The notes: generated by a model not told the origin, from the letters alone. A stretch of DNA of 64,000 nucleotides from Erysipelotrichaceae bacterium (GCA_017431825.1 JAFRKI010000001.1:62001-126000); one strand, 5' to 3'; positions 1 through 8,501 are shown, counted from the first letter of the stretch. Numbers and translations are program-made.

Positions 1-1956
1 ATCAGCTGCCCTGTCGCTAGGGAAGATGTCCACGTCAAAGACCGAGGATCTCTTTTCCTTGCGGTCCACATGTTCGATGTATTCTTCGTCTATCTCATTG
101 ATGAAACGGCTTGGCAGCTTGGCGGAGCCTATTACATACGAGAAGGATGAGGTCTCCGTCAGGGTAAGTCTCTCCTTGGCTCTGGTATAGGCCACATAGG
201 CCAGTCTTCTTTCTTCTTCCAGTCCTTTGGTGCCTTCCAGGAGCGTCTTTTCGCTTGGGAAGATACCTTCCGATAATCCGATCACGAAGACTATCGGGAA
301 TTCCAGTCCCTTGGCCGCATGGATGGTCATGAGATTAAGGGCATCAGCTGCGTTGTCGTTGACCTTGTCAGTATAAAGGGATATCATCTGCAGATAGTCT
401 TCCAGAGTGCTTTCCGGATAGAATTCCTGATATTCCTTGATATCGTCAATAAGCGATTTGACGTTTTCCAGTCTTTCCGTCTCGTTGTCTTTTTCCAGCA
501 TGGCTCTGTATCCCGAATCATCCAGTACTTCATTCAGGAGCATTTCCAGCGACAGGTCATTAAGATCATTGCGCCATTTCTCGACCATCGCCACGAATTT
601 ATCCAGCGTGTTCTGGTTTTTGCCGAAAAGGCCCTTCTTTATCACCTCATACATGGAGACGCCTTCGCTTTGAGCGGCCCTGAAGATCGCATCGACGCTC
701 TTGGTACCGATGCCTCTTTTAGGCTGATTGATGACCCGCTGGAAAGCCAGATCATCACCGGTAACTATCAGTCTCAGATAGGAAAGGATGTCCTTGACTT
801 CCATTCTCTCATAGAAGCGGATGCCCCCGTAGATCACATAAGGGATCCTGTTTTCGATGAGGACCTTTTCGACTTCCCTTGAAAGATAGTTGGAACGGTA
901 CAGTACGGCTATGTCTTCATAGTCATAGCCCTTCTTCTTGAGTTTCATCGCTTCTTCCACGATGTAGTTGGCTTCTCTGTTTTCATCCAGAAGAGTCTTA
1001 TGGATTATCTTATCGCCGTCGCCCTTGGTAGAGAAAAGATCCTTAGGTACCCTGGCCTTATTATTCTTTATAAGGGAGTTGGCACCGGAAAGGATGTTGT
1101 TGGTGGAACGGTAGTTCTGGTTAAGGACGATGGTCTTGGTATCCTTGAAGTCCTTGTCGAAACCGACGATGATGTTGATGTCGGCCCCTCTCCAGGTATA
1201 GATGGTCTGATCGGGATCGCCGACCACATAGATATTGTCATGAACAGTCGACAGCTGTCTTATCAGCAGGTACTGTTCCTTGTCAATGTCCTGGAACTCG
1301 TCCACATGGATGTAATGGAACTTGGATGACCATTTCTTCAGGACGTCGGGATTCTTCTTGAAGAGCCTTGTCGTCCACAGGATGAGATCGTCAAAATCAA
1401 GACCGTAGACCTGTCCCAGACGTTTCTGATAGTATTCATAGACTCTGGCTTTCTCTATGAGCTTTATCTCGCCGTAGGTCTGTTTCATGGCCTCAGCCGG
1501 ATCGACGTCCATGTACTTGCAGTTGGCGATATAGTCAAGAGCCACGGAATAAGGCAGATCGCTTTTCTCGATCTTATATTCCTTGTAGGCTTCCTTCAGT
1601 ATCTGTTTCTGGTCATCGGCATCCACGACGGTGAAATTCCTGGGATAGCCCATGACTTCTATCTCTTCCTTGAGGATACGCATGCACAGGGAATGGATGG
1701 TGGAGATAAAGGCTCCGTCTCCTTCCTTGCCGAGCATCTCGATGATCCTTTTCTTCATCTCGTTGGCCGCCTTGTTGGTAAAGGTGATGGCCAGGATATT
1801 GCGGGGATTAACGCCCTTCTTTTCGATCAGATAGGCGATCCGCATGGTCAAAACGCGGGTCTTGCCGCTGCCGGCTCCCGCTATTATCCTTAAGTGCTTT
1901 GCCTCGTCGATGACGGCTTCCTTTTGCGCATCGTTGAGCTGTGAATACTTGACCAT
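1..1956 (-). CDS. pcrA: UvrD/PcrA-type DNA helicase (C-terminus cut by window edge)
   Basis: ATP-dependent 3'-5' superfamily 1 helicase of DNA repair and replication. The reading frame runs open from ATG 1956 to base 1, giving 652 residues; PcrA proteins are usually about 720-740, so only the C-terminal tail is missing. Visible motifs are Walker A GAGSGKT near residue 29, AITFTNKAANEMK, the Walker B region HVDEFQDID, GDPDQTIYTWRGA, LNQNYRS and, near the end, LMTIHAAKGLEFPIVF and VAYTRAKERL. It is divergent from the GtrA gene, 40 bp away. A TATAAT lies exactly six bases before the ATG and there is no ribosome site, so the mRNA is probably leaderless. UvrD and PcrA cannot be separated by sequence alone; PcrA is chosen because of the Gram-positive context. 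Confidence 0.93.
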   Translation of the reverse strand, partial: MVKYSQLNDAQKEAVIDEAKHLRIIAGAGSGKTRVLTMRIAYLIEKKGVNPRNILAITFTNKAANEMKKRIIEMLGKEGDGAFISTIHSLCMRILKEEIEVMGYPRNFTVVDADDQKQILKEAYKEYKIEKSDLPYSVALDYIANCKYMDVDPAEAMKQTYGEIKLIEKARVYEYYQKRLGQVYGLDFDDLILWTTRLFKKNPDVLKKWSSKFHYIHVDEFQDIDKEQYLLIRQLSTVHDNIYVVGDPDQTIYTWRGADINIIVGFDKDFKDTKTIVLNQNYRSTNNILSGANSLIKNNKARVPKDLFSTKGDGDKIIHKTLLDENREANYIVEEAMKLKKKGYDYEDIAVLYRSNYLSREVEKVLIENRIPYVIYGGIRFYERMEVKDILSYLRLIVTGDDLAFQRVINQPKRGIGTKSVDAIFRAAQSEGVSMYEVIKKGLFGKNQNTLDKFVAMVEKWRNDLNDLSLEMLLNEVLDDSGYRAMLEKDNETERLENVKSLIDDIKEYQEFYPESTLEDYLQMISLYTDKVNDNAADALNLMTIHAAKGLEFPIVFVIGLSEGIFPSEKTLLEGTKGLEEERRLAYVAYTRAKERLTLTETSSFSYVIGSAKLPSRFINEIDEEYIEHVDRKEKRSSVFDVDIFPSDRAAD

Positions 1957-1962
1957 GAGATT

Positions 1963-1968
1963 ATTATA
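1963..1968 (-). promoter_or_regulatory. -10 box of helicase gene, leaderless spacing
   Basis: Perfect TATAAT on the minus strand, separated from the ATG at 1956 by the six bases AATCTC. Transcription would start at or within a base or two of the start codon. Confidence 0.65.
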
Positions 1969-1996
1969 CAATACCGCTCTTGCGTAATCGGTAAAA

Positions 1997-2428
1997 ATGG
2001 CTTTTAATAAACTTGTGCATTACCGGGTAAGATTATTTCTTGATTATATACTCACATCCTTAGCTACGGCAGCCGTTGATTTCTCATTATTCTACGTTTT
2101 TTTGAACGAGCTTGATTTCCGGGGAATGAGTTCGACGATCTTTACGGCAACCATCCTGGCCAGGATCTTTTCCGGTGTCATCGGCTACATCCTGAACAAG
2201 CGGGTCGTCTTCAAGACCGATGATTCCGAGACGGTGATCCAGCTGATCAAGCACTTTTCCATTACGACCCTGCAGATGCTGCTGTCGGCTTCCCTGCTTA
2301 CCTACATCCACTACATCCTCAAGGCCAGCCCGATAATCGAAAAGATGTTCGTCGATACGACGCTGTTCGTGGTCTTCTACTTCGTTCAGAAGTTCTGGGT
2401 CTTCAAATACAACCGCCACAAAAAATAG
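1997..2428 (+). CDS. GtrA-family membrane protein
   Basis: A 143-residue protein of the GtrA family, small four-helix membrane proteins thought to help flip or deliver lipid-linked sugars for cell-wall or teichoic-acid glycosylation. Four hydrophobic segments can be seen (about residues 13-35, 44-66, 85-107, 116-135), followed by the family's usual ending with Gln-Lys-Phe-Trp-Val-Phe and a basic tail. The motif Leu-Asn-Lys-(x)2-Val-Phe after the second helix is also typical. No glycosyltransferase partner is adjacent. It stands alone between the divergent helicase and the methyltransferase, and ends in a small terminator hairpin that includes its stop codon. Substrate unknown. Confidence 0.8.
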   Translation: MAFNKLVHYRVRLFLDYILTSLATAAVDFSLFYVFLNELDFRGMSSTIFTATILARIFSGVIGYILNKRVVFKTDDSETVIQLIKHFSITTLQMLLSASLLTYIHYILKASPIIEKMFVDTTLFVVFYFVQKFWVFKYNRHKK

Positions 2429-2450
2429 CCACCATGTGGCTTTTATTTTA
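2427..2450 (+). terminator. Terminator of the GtrA gene
   Basis: AGCCAC-CAT-GTGGCT hairpin followed by TTTATTTTAT. The left arm overlaps the TAG stop codon and the T-rich tail runs into the -10 box of the next gene. Confidence 0.7.
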
Positions 2451-2454
2451 TAAT
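2449..2454 (+). promoter_or_regulatory. -10 box of methyltransferase gene, leaderless spacing
   Basis: TATAAT followed by GAGGAT and then ATG 2461: six bases. The GAGG is only two bases from the ATG, too close to act as a normal ribosome site. Confidence 0.6.
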
Positions 2455-2460
2455 GAGGAT

Positions 2461-3327
2461 ATGTTAAGCTCTGATAAGTTCAGTGATTACGTTCTGCTCG
2501 ATGCCGGAGACGGCGAAAAACTGGAAGTCTGGGGAGACATCGTTTTAAGAAGGCCTGATCCGATGGCCATCTGGCCAAAGCTCAAGCCCGAGATCTGGGA
2601 TAAAGCGAAGGGCATCTATCACCGTTCCAGTAAAGGCGGCGGTTTCTGGGAATTCAAAGAGAAACTGCCTAAGGAATGGCAGGTAAGTTACCGTGATCTT
2701 ACCTTCAAGGTATCCCCTACCAGTTTCAAGCACACCGGTATCTTTCCGGAACAGGCTGCCAACTGGGACTTCATAACCGATAAGCTCAAAGGACACGAAG
2801 ATGCCAGAGTCCTCAATCTTTTCGCCTATTCGGGAGTTGCCACGACAGTAGCCGCTTCCTGTCATATAGAGGAAACGGTCCACGTCGATGCTGCCAAAGG
2901 CATGGTGGAATGGGCTAAGGAAAACAGAGACCTGAGTCACTTAAGCAATGAAAAGATCAGATACATCGTCGATGACTGTCTAAAGTTCATGAAAAGAGAA
3001 GTAAGAAGAGACAGGAAGTACGAAGGCATCATCATGGATCCGCCTTCCTACGGCAGAGGCCCTAACAATGAGCTCTTCAAGTTCGAGGAACAGATCAATC
3101 CGCTGATCGAAGAAGGACTTAAGCTCTTAAGCGATAAGCCGCTGTTCTTCATCGTCAATACCTACACTACCGGTTATTCAAGTACCGTCATCAGAAACGT
3201 TTTACGAAGACACTTCGAAGACTGCGGGATCAAAGGCAGGATCGAGGCCGATGAACTGGGCATCCGGATAGCCGGCAGCGACTATTGCCTTCCATGCGGC
3301 TTTACGGTCAGGTGGTCTGATGATTAA
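2461..3327 (+). CDS. Class I SAM-dependent methyltransferase, RlmI-like (probable rRNA methyltransferase)
   Basis: A 288-residue methyltransferase. The SAM-binding motif I reads LNLFAYSGVATTVAA, followed by an acidic VDAAKGMVEWAKEN segment, and the catalytic motif IV is DPPSYGRG, the form found in RlmI-type (COG1092-like) enzymes that methylate 23S rRNA. I start it at ATG 2461 and not at the in-frame ATG 2434, because the latter lies inside the terminator hairpin of the preceding gene and TATAAT sits six bases before 2461. The last eight bases overlap the pseudouridine synthase gene, so two RNA-modifying enzymes are translationally coupled. The exact target base is not determined by the sequence. 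Confidence 0.82.
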   Translation: MLSSDKFSDYVLLDAGDGEKLEVWGDIVLRRPDPMAIWPKLKPEIWDKAKGIYHRSSKGGGFWEFKEKLPKEWQVSYRDLTFKVSPTSFKHTGIFPEQAANWDFITDKLKGHEDARVLNLFAYSGVATTVAASCHIEETVHVDAAKGMVEWAKENRDLSHLSNEKIRYIVDDCLKFMKREVRRDRKYEGIIMDPPSYGRGPNNELFKFEEQINPLIEEGLKLLSDKPLFFIVNTYTTGYSSTVIRNVLRRHFEDCGIKGRIEADELGIRIAGSDYCLPCGFTVRWSDD

Positions 3328-3970
3328 GGTCATCTATGAAGACAACCACCTTCTGGTCGTCGACAAGGAAATAAACGTACCCATACAGGAAGATTCCTCA
3401 AAGGACAGGGACCTTCTTACCATGGCCAAGGAATACATAAAGGAAAAGTATCAGAAACCGGGCAATGTCTATCTGGGACTTGTACACAGACTGGACAGAC
3501 CGGTGAGCGGCGTCTGTGTCTTTGCGAGGACATCCAAGGCTGCCGGACGTCTTTCAAAACTGATCACTGATAAGGAATTCCGTAAGGAATACCTGGCCGT
3601 GGTCTTTGATAACGGTCTTGAAGATAAGGGAACATTCAAAGACCGGCTTTTAAAGGACTCTGCTGCCAACATGGTAAGAGTCGATCCCGGTGGCAAGGAA
3701 GCTTCCCTTGATTATGAGGTCCTGAAAAGAAAAGACGGCCTGGCTCTAGTAAGGATAGATCTTCATACCGGCCGTTCCCATCAGATAAGAGTGCAGTTTG
3801 CCTCCCGCAATCATCCTCTTTACGGTGACCAGCGCTACAACAGGGACGCCAGACCGGGACAGCAGATAGCCCTGCATGCCTTTGAAATAAGATTCAAACA
3901 TCCTGTTTCCGGTGAAGAACTCAGTTTCACTTCAAAGCCGGACAGGTACCCTTTCAGTATCTATCTATGA
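3320..3970 (+). CDS. RluA-family pseudouridine synthase
   Basis: A 216-residue RluA/RluC/RluD-family enzyme that converts uridine to pseudouridine in rRNA or tRNA. The catalytic motif HRLDRPVSG near residue 57 carries the essential Asp; the second family motif LHTGRSHQIRVQ near residue 146 is intact. No S4 RNA-binding domain precedes the catalytic domain, which fits the shorter, single-domain type. It overlaps the methyltransferase by eight bases upstream and the VanY-like gene by four downstream, so the three genes form one coupled operon. Confidence 0.88.
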   Translation: MIKVIYEDNHLLVVDKEINVPIQEDSSKDRDLLTMAKEYIKEKYQKPGNVYLGLVHRLDRPVSGVCVFARTSKAAGRLSKLITDKEFRKEYLAVVFDNGLEDKGTFKDRLLKDSAANMVRVDPGGKEASLDYEVLKRKDGLALVRIDLHTGRSHQIRVQFASRNHPLYGDQRYNRDARPGQQIALHAFEIRFKHPVSGEELSFTSKPDRYPFSIYL

Positions 3971-5022
3971 CAGCAAATAAAAAGAAGAGAAAACTCAACG
4001 GCAAGTTCGTTGCCCTGGTGGCAGCGGTGCTTTTACTATGCCTTTCCGCCTACAAGGTCCCGCATTTCATCAATGTGAACAGGCTGCTGGACATGGGCTA
4101 TTCCGAAGAAGCCGTGTCGGCCATCTATAAGAAAGGCTTACGCAGGACCATCCTTAAGAATGAGTATTATTCCGATTATCTTAATGAAGAAATAGTAAAG
4201 GACAGTTTCAATAAGAAATACCTGCGTCTTTATGTGCTGACCGATCATCTCGATGAAGACTGCTTTGAACTGTATGAGATGCTGAAGGCCAGAAAAGGCT
4301 ACAGCGATGAGGAACTGGAGAGCCTTTACGCAAAACTGAAGATATACGAGCTGAAGCCGTTGCTGGTATTCGATAAGCTTGATGATACCGGTGAATACAT
4401 CGAAGACTGCCTGCGCCATCCGGATAATTCCGAAACCGTATTCGAAGTGGACGGCGATTATCTCCATCCTTATGAGAACTATATCGAGATAGCTGAGGAT
4501 AAGGCCGACGCCGTTGACGTCTATGTCTCTTCCAAGTCATTTCTCGGAAATTATGAACCGCTGAAACTGGTTGAGATCAATTCGATTAATTCGATCCCGG
4601 GAGCGATGATGGAATCAAGGGCTCTGGCTGCCTTCTATGAAATGTGTGAAGCCATCAGAAAAGAGGATCTCGACATGGCTGTCTATGCCACCGGAGGCTA
4701 TGTTTCCTATGAGGATCAGGCCATCCTGAACGGTCAGAATCCTTCCCGTTTCAAAGCCGGTTTCTCTGATGACCAGACCGGACTGACGGTTTATGTCACC
4801 AACGAGGAAAACAGTTCATTCAAAGAAACCAGGTCCTATGCCTGGCTTATGGAGAACGCTTATAAATACGGTTTCATCCAGAGATTCCCGGAAGGCAAGG
4901 AAGCTCTTACCGGACATGCGGCTATGCCTAACTACTTCCGCTATGTCGGTACGGAACTGGCTGAAAAGATCCGTGAAAGCGGACTGTGTTTTGATGAATA
5001 CTATTTCACTTATCTGAATTAG
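3967..5022 (+). CDS. VanY-like (M15B) membrane protein without zinc ligands: probable pseudo-carboxypeptidase
   Basis: A 351-residue protein with one N-terminal membrane helix (about residues 13-28) and an outward-facing VanY-like domain at about 170-350. The fold signature is clear: GGYVSYEDQ, DDQTGLTVYV, a WLMENAYKYGFIQRFPEGKEALTG stretch and NYFRYVG correspond to the blocks of D-Ala-D-Ala carboxypeptidases. However, the metal site is gone. The family SxHxxGxAxD reads SDDQTGLTVY (His replaced by Asp269, Asp by Tyr276), and the EPWH block reads MPNY (catalytic Glu replaced by Met320, zinc His by Tyr323). All three zinc ligands and the catalytic Glu are therefore missing, while the structural residues around them are kept. 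It probably binds peptidoglycan stems or regulates another enzyme. It overlaps the pseudouridine synthase by four bases and converges on the thioredoxin lipoprotein with four bases shared. Confidence 0.8.
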   Translation: MTANKKKRKLNGKFVALVAAVLLLCLSAYKVPHFINVNRLLDMGYSEEAVSAIYKKGLRRTILKNEYYSDYLNEEIVKDSFNKKYLRLYVLTDHLDEDCFELYEMLKARKGYSDEELESLYAKLKIYELKPLLVFDKLDDTGEYIEDCLRHPDNSETVFEVDGDYLHPYENYIEIAEDKADAVDVYVSSKSFLGNYEPLKLVEINSINSIPGAMMESRALAAFYEMCEAIRKEDLDMAVYATGGYVSYEDQAILNGQNPSRFKAGFSDDQTGLTVYVTNEENSSFKETRSYAWLMENAYKYGFIQRFPEGKEALTGHAAMPNYFRYVGTELAEKIRESGLCFDEYYFTYLN

Positions 5023-6245
5023 TTGTTCTTAAGCAGAGCGATCGAAGTATCTCTTAAGAAGATATCGACGCTCTTATTGAATAAGCTTATATCCGTGATA
5101 TTTGAGAAGGCTCCGGTAATGGTGCCTTTTCTTACATAGAGAGCGGAAGGATAGGAATCAAAGACCACTTCATTCAGCATCTTCGGCACCTGGTTCATGA
5201 TGGAGATGACCGGCGGATCGAGAACTTCCGCCATCTTCTCGTTATCCGCATCGGTAACGTTCAAAACGACGACGCCCACATCCGGGTTGGCGTTATAGAA
5301 ATCATTGATGAGGGTGACTGATGTTTCTTCTGCTTCATTGTAGTAGATGATGACCAGATCCCTGTCCTGGTAATCGAGGAAATCGGCTTCCGCAGTAAAC
5401 GCAGAATCATTTTCATACTGCTCGAGATATCCGAAGTCCCTGCCGATGAAGTCCAGGGTATTTTCAATGGTCCTTAAGTCGTTGTCCAGCGATTCCAGCA
5501 GCGCATAGTTTTCCTTACTCAAATCATTCCTGACGTCGTCTTTGGTCCGCTTGTGAGTGAATATCGATTCACCGTTTTCATCGGTCAGGTCTTCCCTGCT
5601 TAGACTGTTCACATAAGCGAGGTCATAGACCAGATCCATTTCCTCTTTGGTCAGACTGGAGATCTTCATCCAGGACAGGACTCCGTTATTGAAGAAGAGG
5701 AATCCCGGATAGTATTTCGGATTATAGGTGCTCAAAAGGCGGCTGGAAAAACTGCTGTCTTCAGGGACGATGATCACATTATCAGGCAGAAGAGGATGGG
5801 CTATTTCCGCATAGAAGCCCTTTATTTCATTTACCGTACCTTCATTGAAATACTGGATGAAGACCAATTCCGGATAGGCTTCCAGCAGTTCATCGGTATA
5901 CATTAATGCCTGATCCTTGCAGTGCGAACACCAGTTGCCGGCAACTTCGATTATCAGTTTGTCATCCTTATAATCGCTGAGATTTACGGTATTGCCGTAG
6001 ATATCTGTCAGGGAATAGTCCAGCAGTTCCCTGCCGAAGTATTCCATGATGTAGGTATCCACTTCCTTTTCACCGTTGGCCTGATAGAGAAGGTCATAGG
6101 TTTCCCTGTTGAGGTATTCAAAAACTTCTATATCGTTAACCGGTTCGATATATTCTTCTGTTATCGGATCATCTTCGATCGGTATATCCTTGCCGGTACA
6201 GGCTGTCAGAAGCATCAGTACCAGCATCAAAATCAGTCTTTTCAT
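5019..6245 (-). CDS. Lipoprotein with two thioredoxin-like domains, the second lacking CxxC
   Basis: A 408-residue exported lipoprotein. The signal peptide ends in the lipobox LLTAC (Cys16). Domain one (about 80-205) is TlpA/thioredoxin-like, with NLSDYKDDKLIIEVAGNW leading into a CSHC redox motif and a later YPGFLFF cis-Pro block. Domain two (about 285-405) repeats the plan with DLVIIYYNEAEETS in place of the CxxC and SYPSALYV as the cis-Pro block, so it has no redox cysteines. Family knowledge suggests a membrane-tethered thiol-disulfide protein; the second domain may bind partners. The start codon overlaps the stop of the patatin gene (TAATG), so the two are translated together. Confidence 0.75.
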   Translation of the reverse strand: MKRLILMLVLMLLTACTGKDIPIEDDPITEEYIEPVNDIEVFEYLNRETYDLLYQANGEKEVDTYIMEYFGRELLDYSLTDIYGNTVNLSDYKDDKLIIEVAGNWCSHCKDQALMYTDELLEAYPELVFIQYFNEGTVNEIKGFYAEIAHPLLPDNVIIVPEDSSFSSRLLSTYNPKYYPGFLFFNNGVLSWMKISSLTKEEMDLVYDLAYVNSLSREDLTDENGESIFTHKRTKDDVRNDLSKENYALLESLDNDLRTIENTLDFIGRDFGYLEQYENDSAFTAEADFLDYQDRDLVIIYYNEAEETSVTLINDFYNANPDVGVVVLNVTDADNEKMAEVLDPPVISIMNQVPKMLNEVVFDSYPSALYVRKGTITGAFSNITDISLFNKSVDIFLRDTSIALLKNN

Positions 6246-7096
6246 TATTTTACCAGTTTATAGATGGCTTCCCTGCTGGCTTCCATGTCGCTGCGGCCCA
6301 GTTCATAGAGCTTTCTTAGATCGGCCTTGTCGCCTCTAAGACGGGAAACGTTGACGGTTTGCGTCGGATATCGGTAAAGGACGTGTCCTTCCTTTTCCAT
6401 ATCCTTGATGAGGTTTATCTGCTTCTCATAATTGAGATGTCTTTCACGGTAATCGCGGGAGATGTTAGGACAGTTCTTATAGATCCTGGCCATGAGCTTT
6501 ATGACTGATTCCTTAGCCGGTTTACGCACATAGTCATAAGGCTTGGTGGTGATGATGAGACAGTCCGTACAGCCGTCATCGACGGCTTCCTCGATCGGTA
6601 TCATCTTGGTGATGCCGCCGTCCAGGTATTCCCTGCCGTCGATCTTTACGACCTTGCCGATGATCGGCAGCGTGCAGCAGGCTTTCAGCATGTCCATGTC
6701 CATGTCCTTTATCGGCACATAGACGGTCTCGCCCTTTTCCAGATCATAGGCGCCGTATTTGGCCTTGCACTTAGTTTTATCCTTGATATCGGCGATATCG
6801 AAACCGAAGCCCTGTTTGAGATGATGCTCAAAGAGATAGTCATAGCCGACTATCGTTCCTTCTCTGAAGAAAGGATTGAGACCTACTACCGTCTTGTCCG
6901 CAATGACATCGGTAGACATGTCATAGAGAAAATCCTTGTTTTTCATTAAGAACGAAGTCAGATGGACAGCTCCCGTGGAAATGCCGTAGGCAGCGTTAAA
7001 TTCAATGTTTTCATCGATCAGCCAGGAAAGACAGCCGGCCGTATAGGCTCCCCGCATGCCTCCGCCTTCCAGTACCAGTGCAGTTTTTTTACTCAT
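6245..7096 (-). CDS. Patatin-like phospholipase
   Basis: A 283-residue cytosolic patatin-family lipid acyl hydrolase. It shows the glycine-rich oxyanion segment LVLEGGGMRGAYTAG at residues 8-22, the nucleophile elbow GISTG near residue 40 and the DGG catalytic Asp block (YLDGGITK) near 160, so the Ser-Asp dyad is complete. Length and the C-terminal VSRL-containing region match the bacterial YjjU/RssA-type group. A TAAAAT box six bases upstream of the ATG suggests a leaderless mRNA. It is followed by the thioredoxin lipoprotein with a one-base overlap. A second, related patatin lies at 26.6 kb. Confidence 0.87.
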   Translation of the reverse strand: MSKKTALVLEGGGMRGAYTAGCLSWLIDENIEFNAAYGISTGAVHLTSFLMKNKDFLYDMSTDVIADKTVVGLNPFFREGTIVGYDYLFEHHLKQGFGFDIADIKDKTKCKAKYGAYDLEKGETVYVPIKDMDMDMLKACCTLPIIGKVVKIDGREYLDGGITKMIPIEEAVDDGCTDCLIITTKPYDYVRKPAKESVIKLMARIYKNCPNISRDYRERHLNYEKQINLIKDMEKEGHVLYRYPTQTVNVSRLRGDKADLRKLYELGRSDMEASREAIYKLVK

Positions 7097-7102
7097 GTCT
7101 TA

Positions 7103-7108
7103 ATTTTA
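7103..7108 (-). promoter_or_regulatory. -10 box of patatin gene, leaderless spacing
   Basis: TAAAAT on the minus strand, six bases (TAAGAC) before ATG 7096. There is no ribosome site. Confidence 0.5.
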
Positions 7109-7141
7109 TTCTCCATGGAAATTTTGTGCAATAATATAGGT

Positions 7142-7705
7142 ATGGAAAAGAAAAGATTCAGAATTTACTTCAATGCCCCGATCACGATGGGATTCGTAGG
7201 GATCTGCTGTGCGGCTCTGCTGCTGCAGTACATGACTGCCTATGCGTCGACCTTCTATGTTTTCTCGACCTACGGCACCTCCCTGCTTGACCCGCTGACG
7301 TATATAAGGCTTATCGGCCACATCTTCGGGCATGCGGATATCAACCATCTTGTCTCCAACATGATGTACATCCTGCTGCTGGGACCGATGCTGGAAGAGA
7401 AGTACCATGACCGCCTGATCGTCGTGATCCTGGTCACCGCTCTTGTAACGGGTATCGTTCATAACATCGTTGCCCCCGACATCCAGCTGCTGGGTGCCAG
7501 CGGTGTCGTCTTTGCGTTCATCCTGCTTTCATCCATTACGGGTGATGAAGCGGGCATTCCGATCACCCTGATCATCGTAGCCATCATGTGGATCGGCGGC
7601 GAGATCTATGACGGACTGATGTTTGCGGACTCCGTATCCCAGCTGACCCATATCCTGGGCGGTCTGGTGGGTGCCGTCGTCGGCATGATGTTTAAAAACA
7701 ACTAG
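7142..7705 (+). CDS. Rhomboid-family intramembrane serine protease
   Basis: A 187-residue polytopic membrane protein. The rhomboid signatures are present: GHADINHLVSNMMYI in the second helix, GASGVVFA with the catalytic Ser of the GxSG motif, and LTHILGGLVGA with the catalytic His in the last helix. The frame is open upstream to 6962, but that part lies across the start of the divergent patatin gene. ATG 7142 gives the normal short rhomboid N-terminus and is chosen; AATAAT lies about six bases before it. The gene ends in a long hairpin shared with the converging small gene. The substrate cannot be inferred. Confidence 0.85.
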   Translation: MEKKRFRIYFNAPITMGFVGICCAALLLQYMTAYASTFYVFSTYGTSLLDPLTYIRLIGHIFGHADINHLVSNMMYILLLGPMLEEKYHDRLIVVILVTALVTGIVHNIVAPDIQLLGASGVVFAFILLSSITGDEAGIPITLIIVAIMWIGGEIYDGLMFADSVSQLTHILGGLVGAVVGMMFKNN

Positions 7706-7710
7706 ACATT

Positions 7711-7755
7711 AAAAAACACTTCTGTAATGAGAGGCTTCATTCCGGAAGTGTTTTT
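7711..7755. terminator. Bidirectional terminator between rhomboid and 84-residue ORF
   Basis: Left arm AAAAAACACTTC (7711-7722) pairs with GAAGTGTTTTT (7745-7755). The loop has a further short AATGA/TCATT pairing. A/T runs on both sides serve both converging genes. Confidence 0.85.
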
Positions 7756-7762
7756 ATTATGC

Positions 7763-8017
7763 CTATTTACGGTAATAGCGGTAATAGTCTTCGTCCTTTT
7801 CCTCATCGATGTAGACGCCGTTTTCCTCATAGAGATAGAACGTTTCCTGGCCATAAAGACTGATGAAATCCTCGGGGCTCATGGCAATGGAAGAACCGTT
7901 AAAGTAGCGGTATACCTTATCTTTCTTATAGACGAAGATATCCTTGCCATTGCCTGTCAGAAGCTCTCTGTCCTTGAGATGGGCGATGACTTCGTTAATG
8001 CTGTTTATCTTTTCCAT
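7763..8017 (-). CDS. Hypothetical 84-residue protein
   Basis: A small soluble protein, rich in Tyr and acidic residues towards the C-terminus (DEDYYRYYRK ending). I recognise no family. Its start lies inside the end of the GNAT gene (23-base overlap), so it is expressed with that gene, and it ends at the bidirectional hairpin. It has no signal peptide or membrane segment. The middle part (DIFVYKKDKVYRYFNG) looks like a short beta-sheet domain. Function unknown. Confidence 0.6.
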   Translation of the reverse strand: MEKINSINEVIAHLKDRELLTGNGKDIFVYKKDKVYRYFNGSSIAMSPEDFISLYGQETFYLYEENGVYIDEEKDEDYYRYYRK

Positions 8018-8501
8018 CGTTCAGGTCTATCCTGTATCTGAATACGCACTTGTATTTGTCGCCGCCTCGGTAAAGTTCATGATCATGCGGTATCTCCGCC
8101 ACTTCCACCAGCTCTCCCTTGAGGGCCTTTAAGGTCTTGTAGGAAGCTTCGTTGTCGGGATTGCAGGTGATGTAAAGCTCCTTGAAACCGAATTCCCTGC
8201 GAGCCACTTCAAACAGGACCCTGCAGGCATGATAGGCATAGTGATGGCCTCTTTCCTCAGGGATGATGTTGTAGCCGATATGACCGTAGTAATACATCCT
8301 TTTATCCAGCTTGAGACGAAGATCGCACTTGCCTACCCGATGATCGGTACCGTGGAGATATATGTCATAATAGACAGTCGGAACACCGTCAAAAGAGCTG
8401 AGTTCACTGGTCCTGTATCTTTCCGAAAGATCGACTACTTCGCCTGTTCTCAGTCTTTCCTTTACCGGTGTTGCCTTAAAACTGTTGATTAGCTTCTGCA
8501 C
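7995..8501 (-). CDS. GNAT-family N-acetyltransferase
   Basis: A 168-residue protein with a GNAT fold. The acetyl-CoA binding region reads GYNIIPEERGHHYAYHACRV, corresponding to the family Q/RxxGxG/A motif, followed by LYITCNPDNEASYKTLKALKG, the usual Acetyltransf_3 block in RimJ/RimL-like enzymes. The start is GTG 8501, supported by AGGAGAG four bases upstream; the ATG at 8520 is in another frame. It is the first gene of a two-gene unit with the 84-residue protein. The substrate (protein N-terminus, amine or antibiotic) is not indicated. Confidence 0.8.
   Translation of the reverse strand: MQKLINSFKATPVKERLRTGEVVDLSERYRTSELSSFDGVPTVYYDIYLHGTDHRVGKCDLRLKLDKRMYYYGHIGYNIIPEERGHHYAYHACRVLFEVARREFGFKELYITCNPDNEASYKTLKALKGELVEVAEIPHDHELYRGGDKYKCVFRYRIDLNDGKDKQH

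Noticed and set aside
319..1893. Several plus-strand open frames of 60-187 residues
   Set aside because: They run antisense through the helicase gene, whose frame has clear motifs; they have no ribosome sites or recognisable domains.
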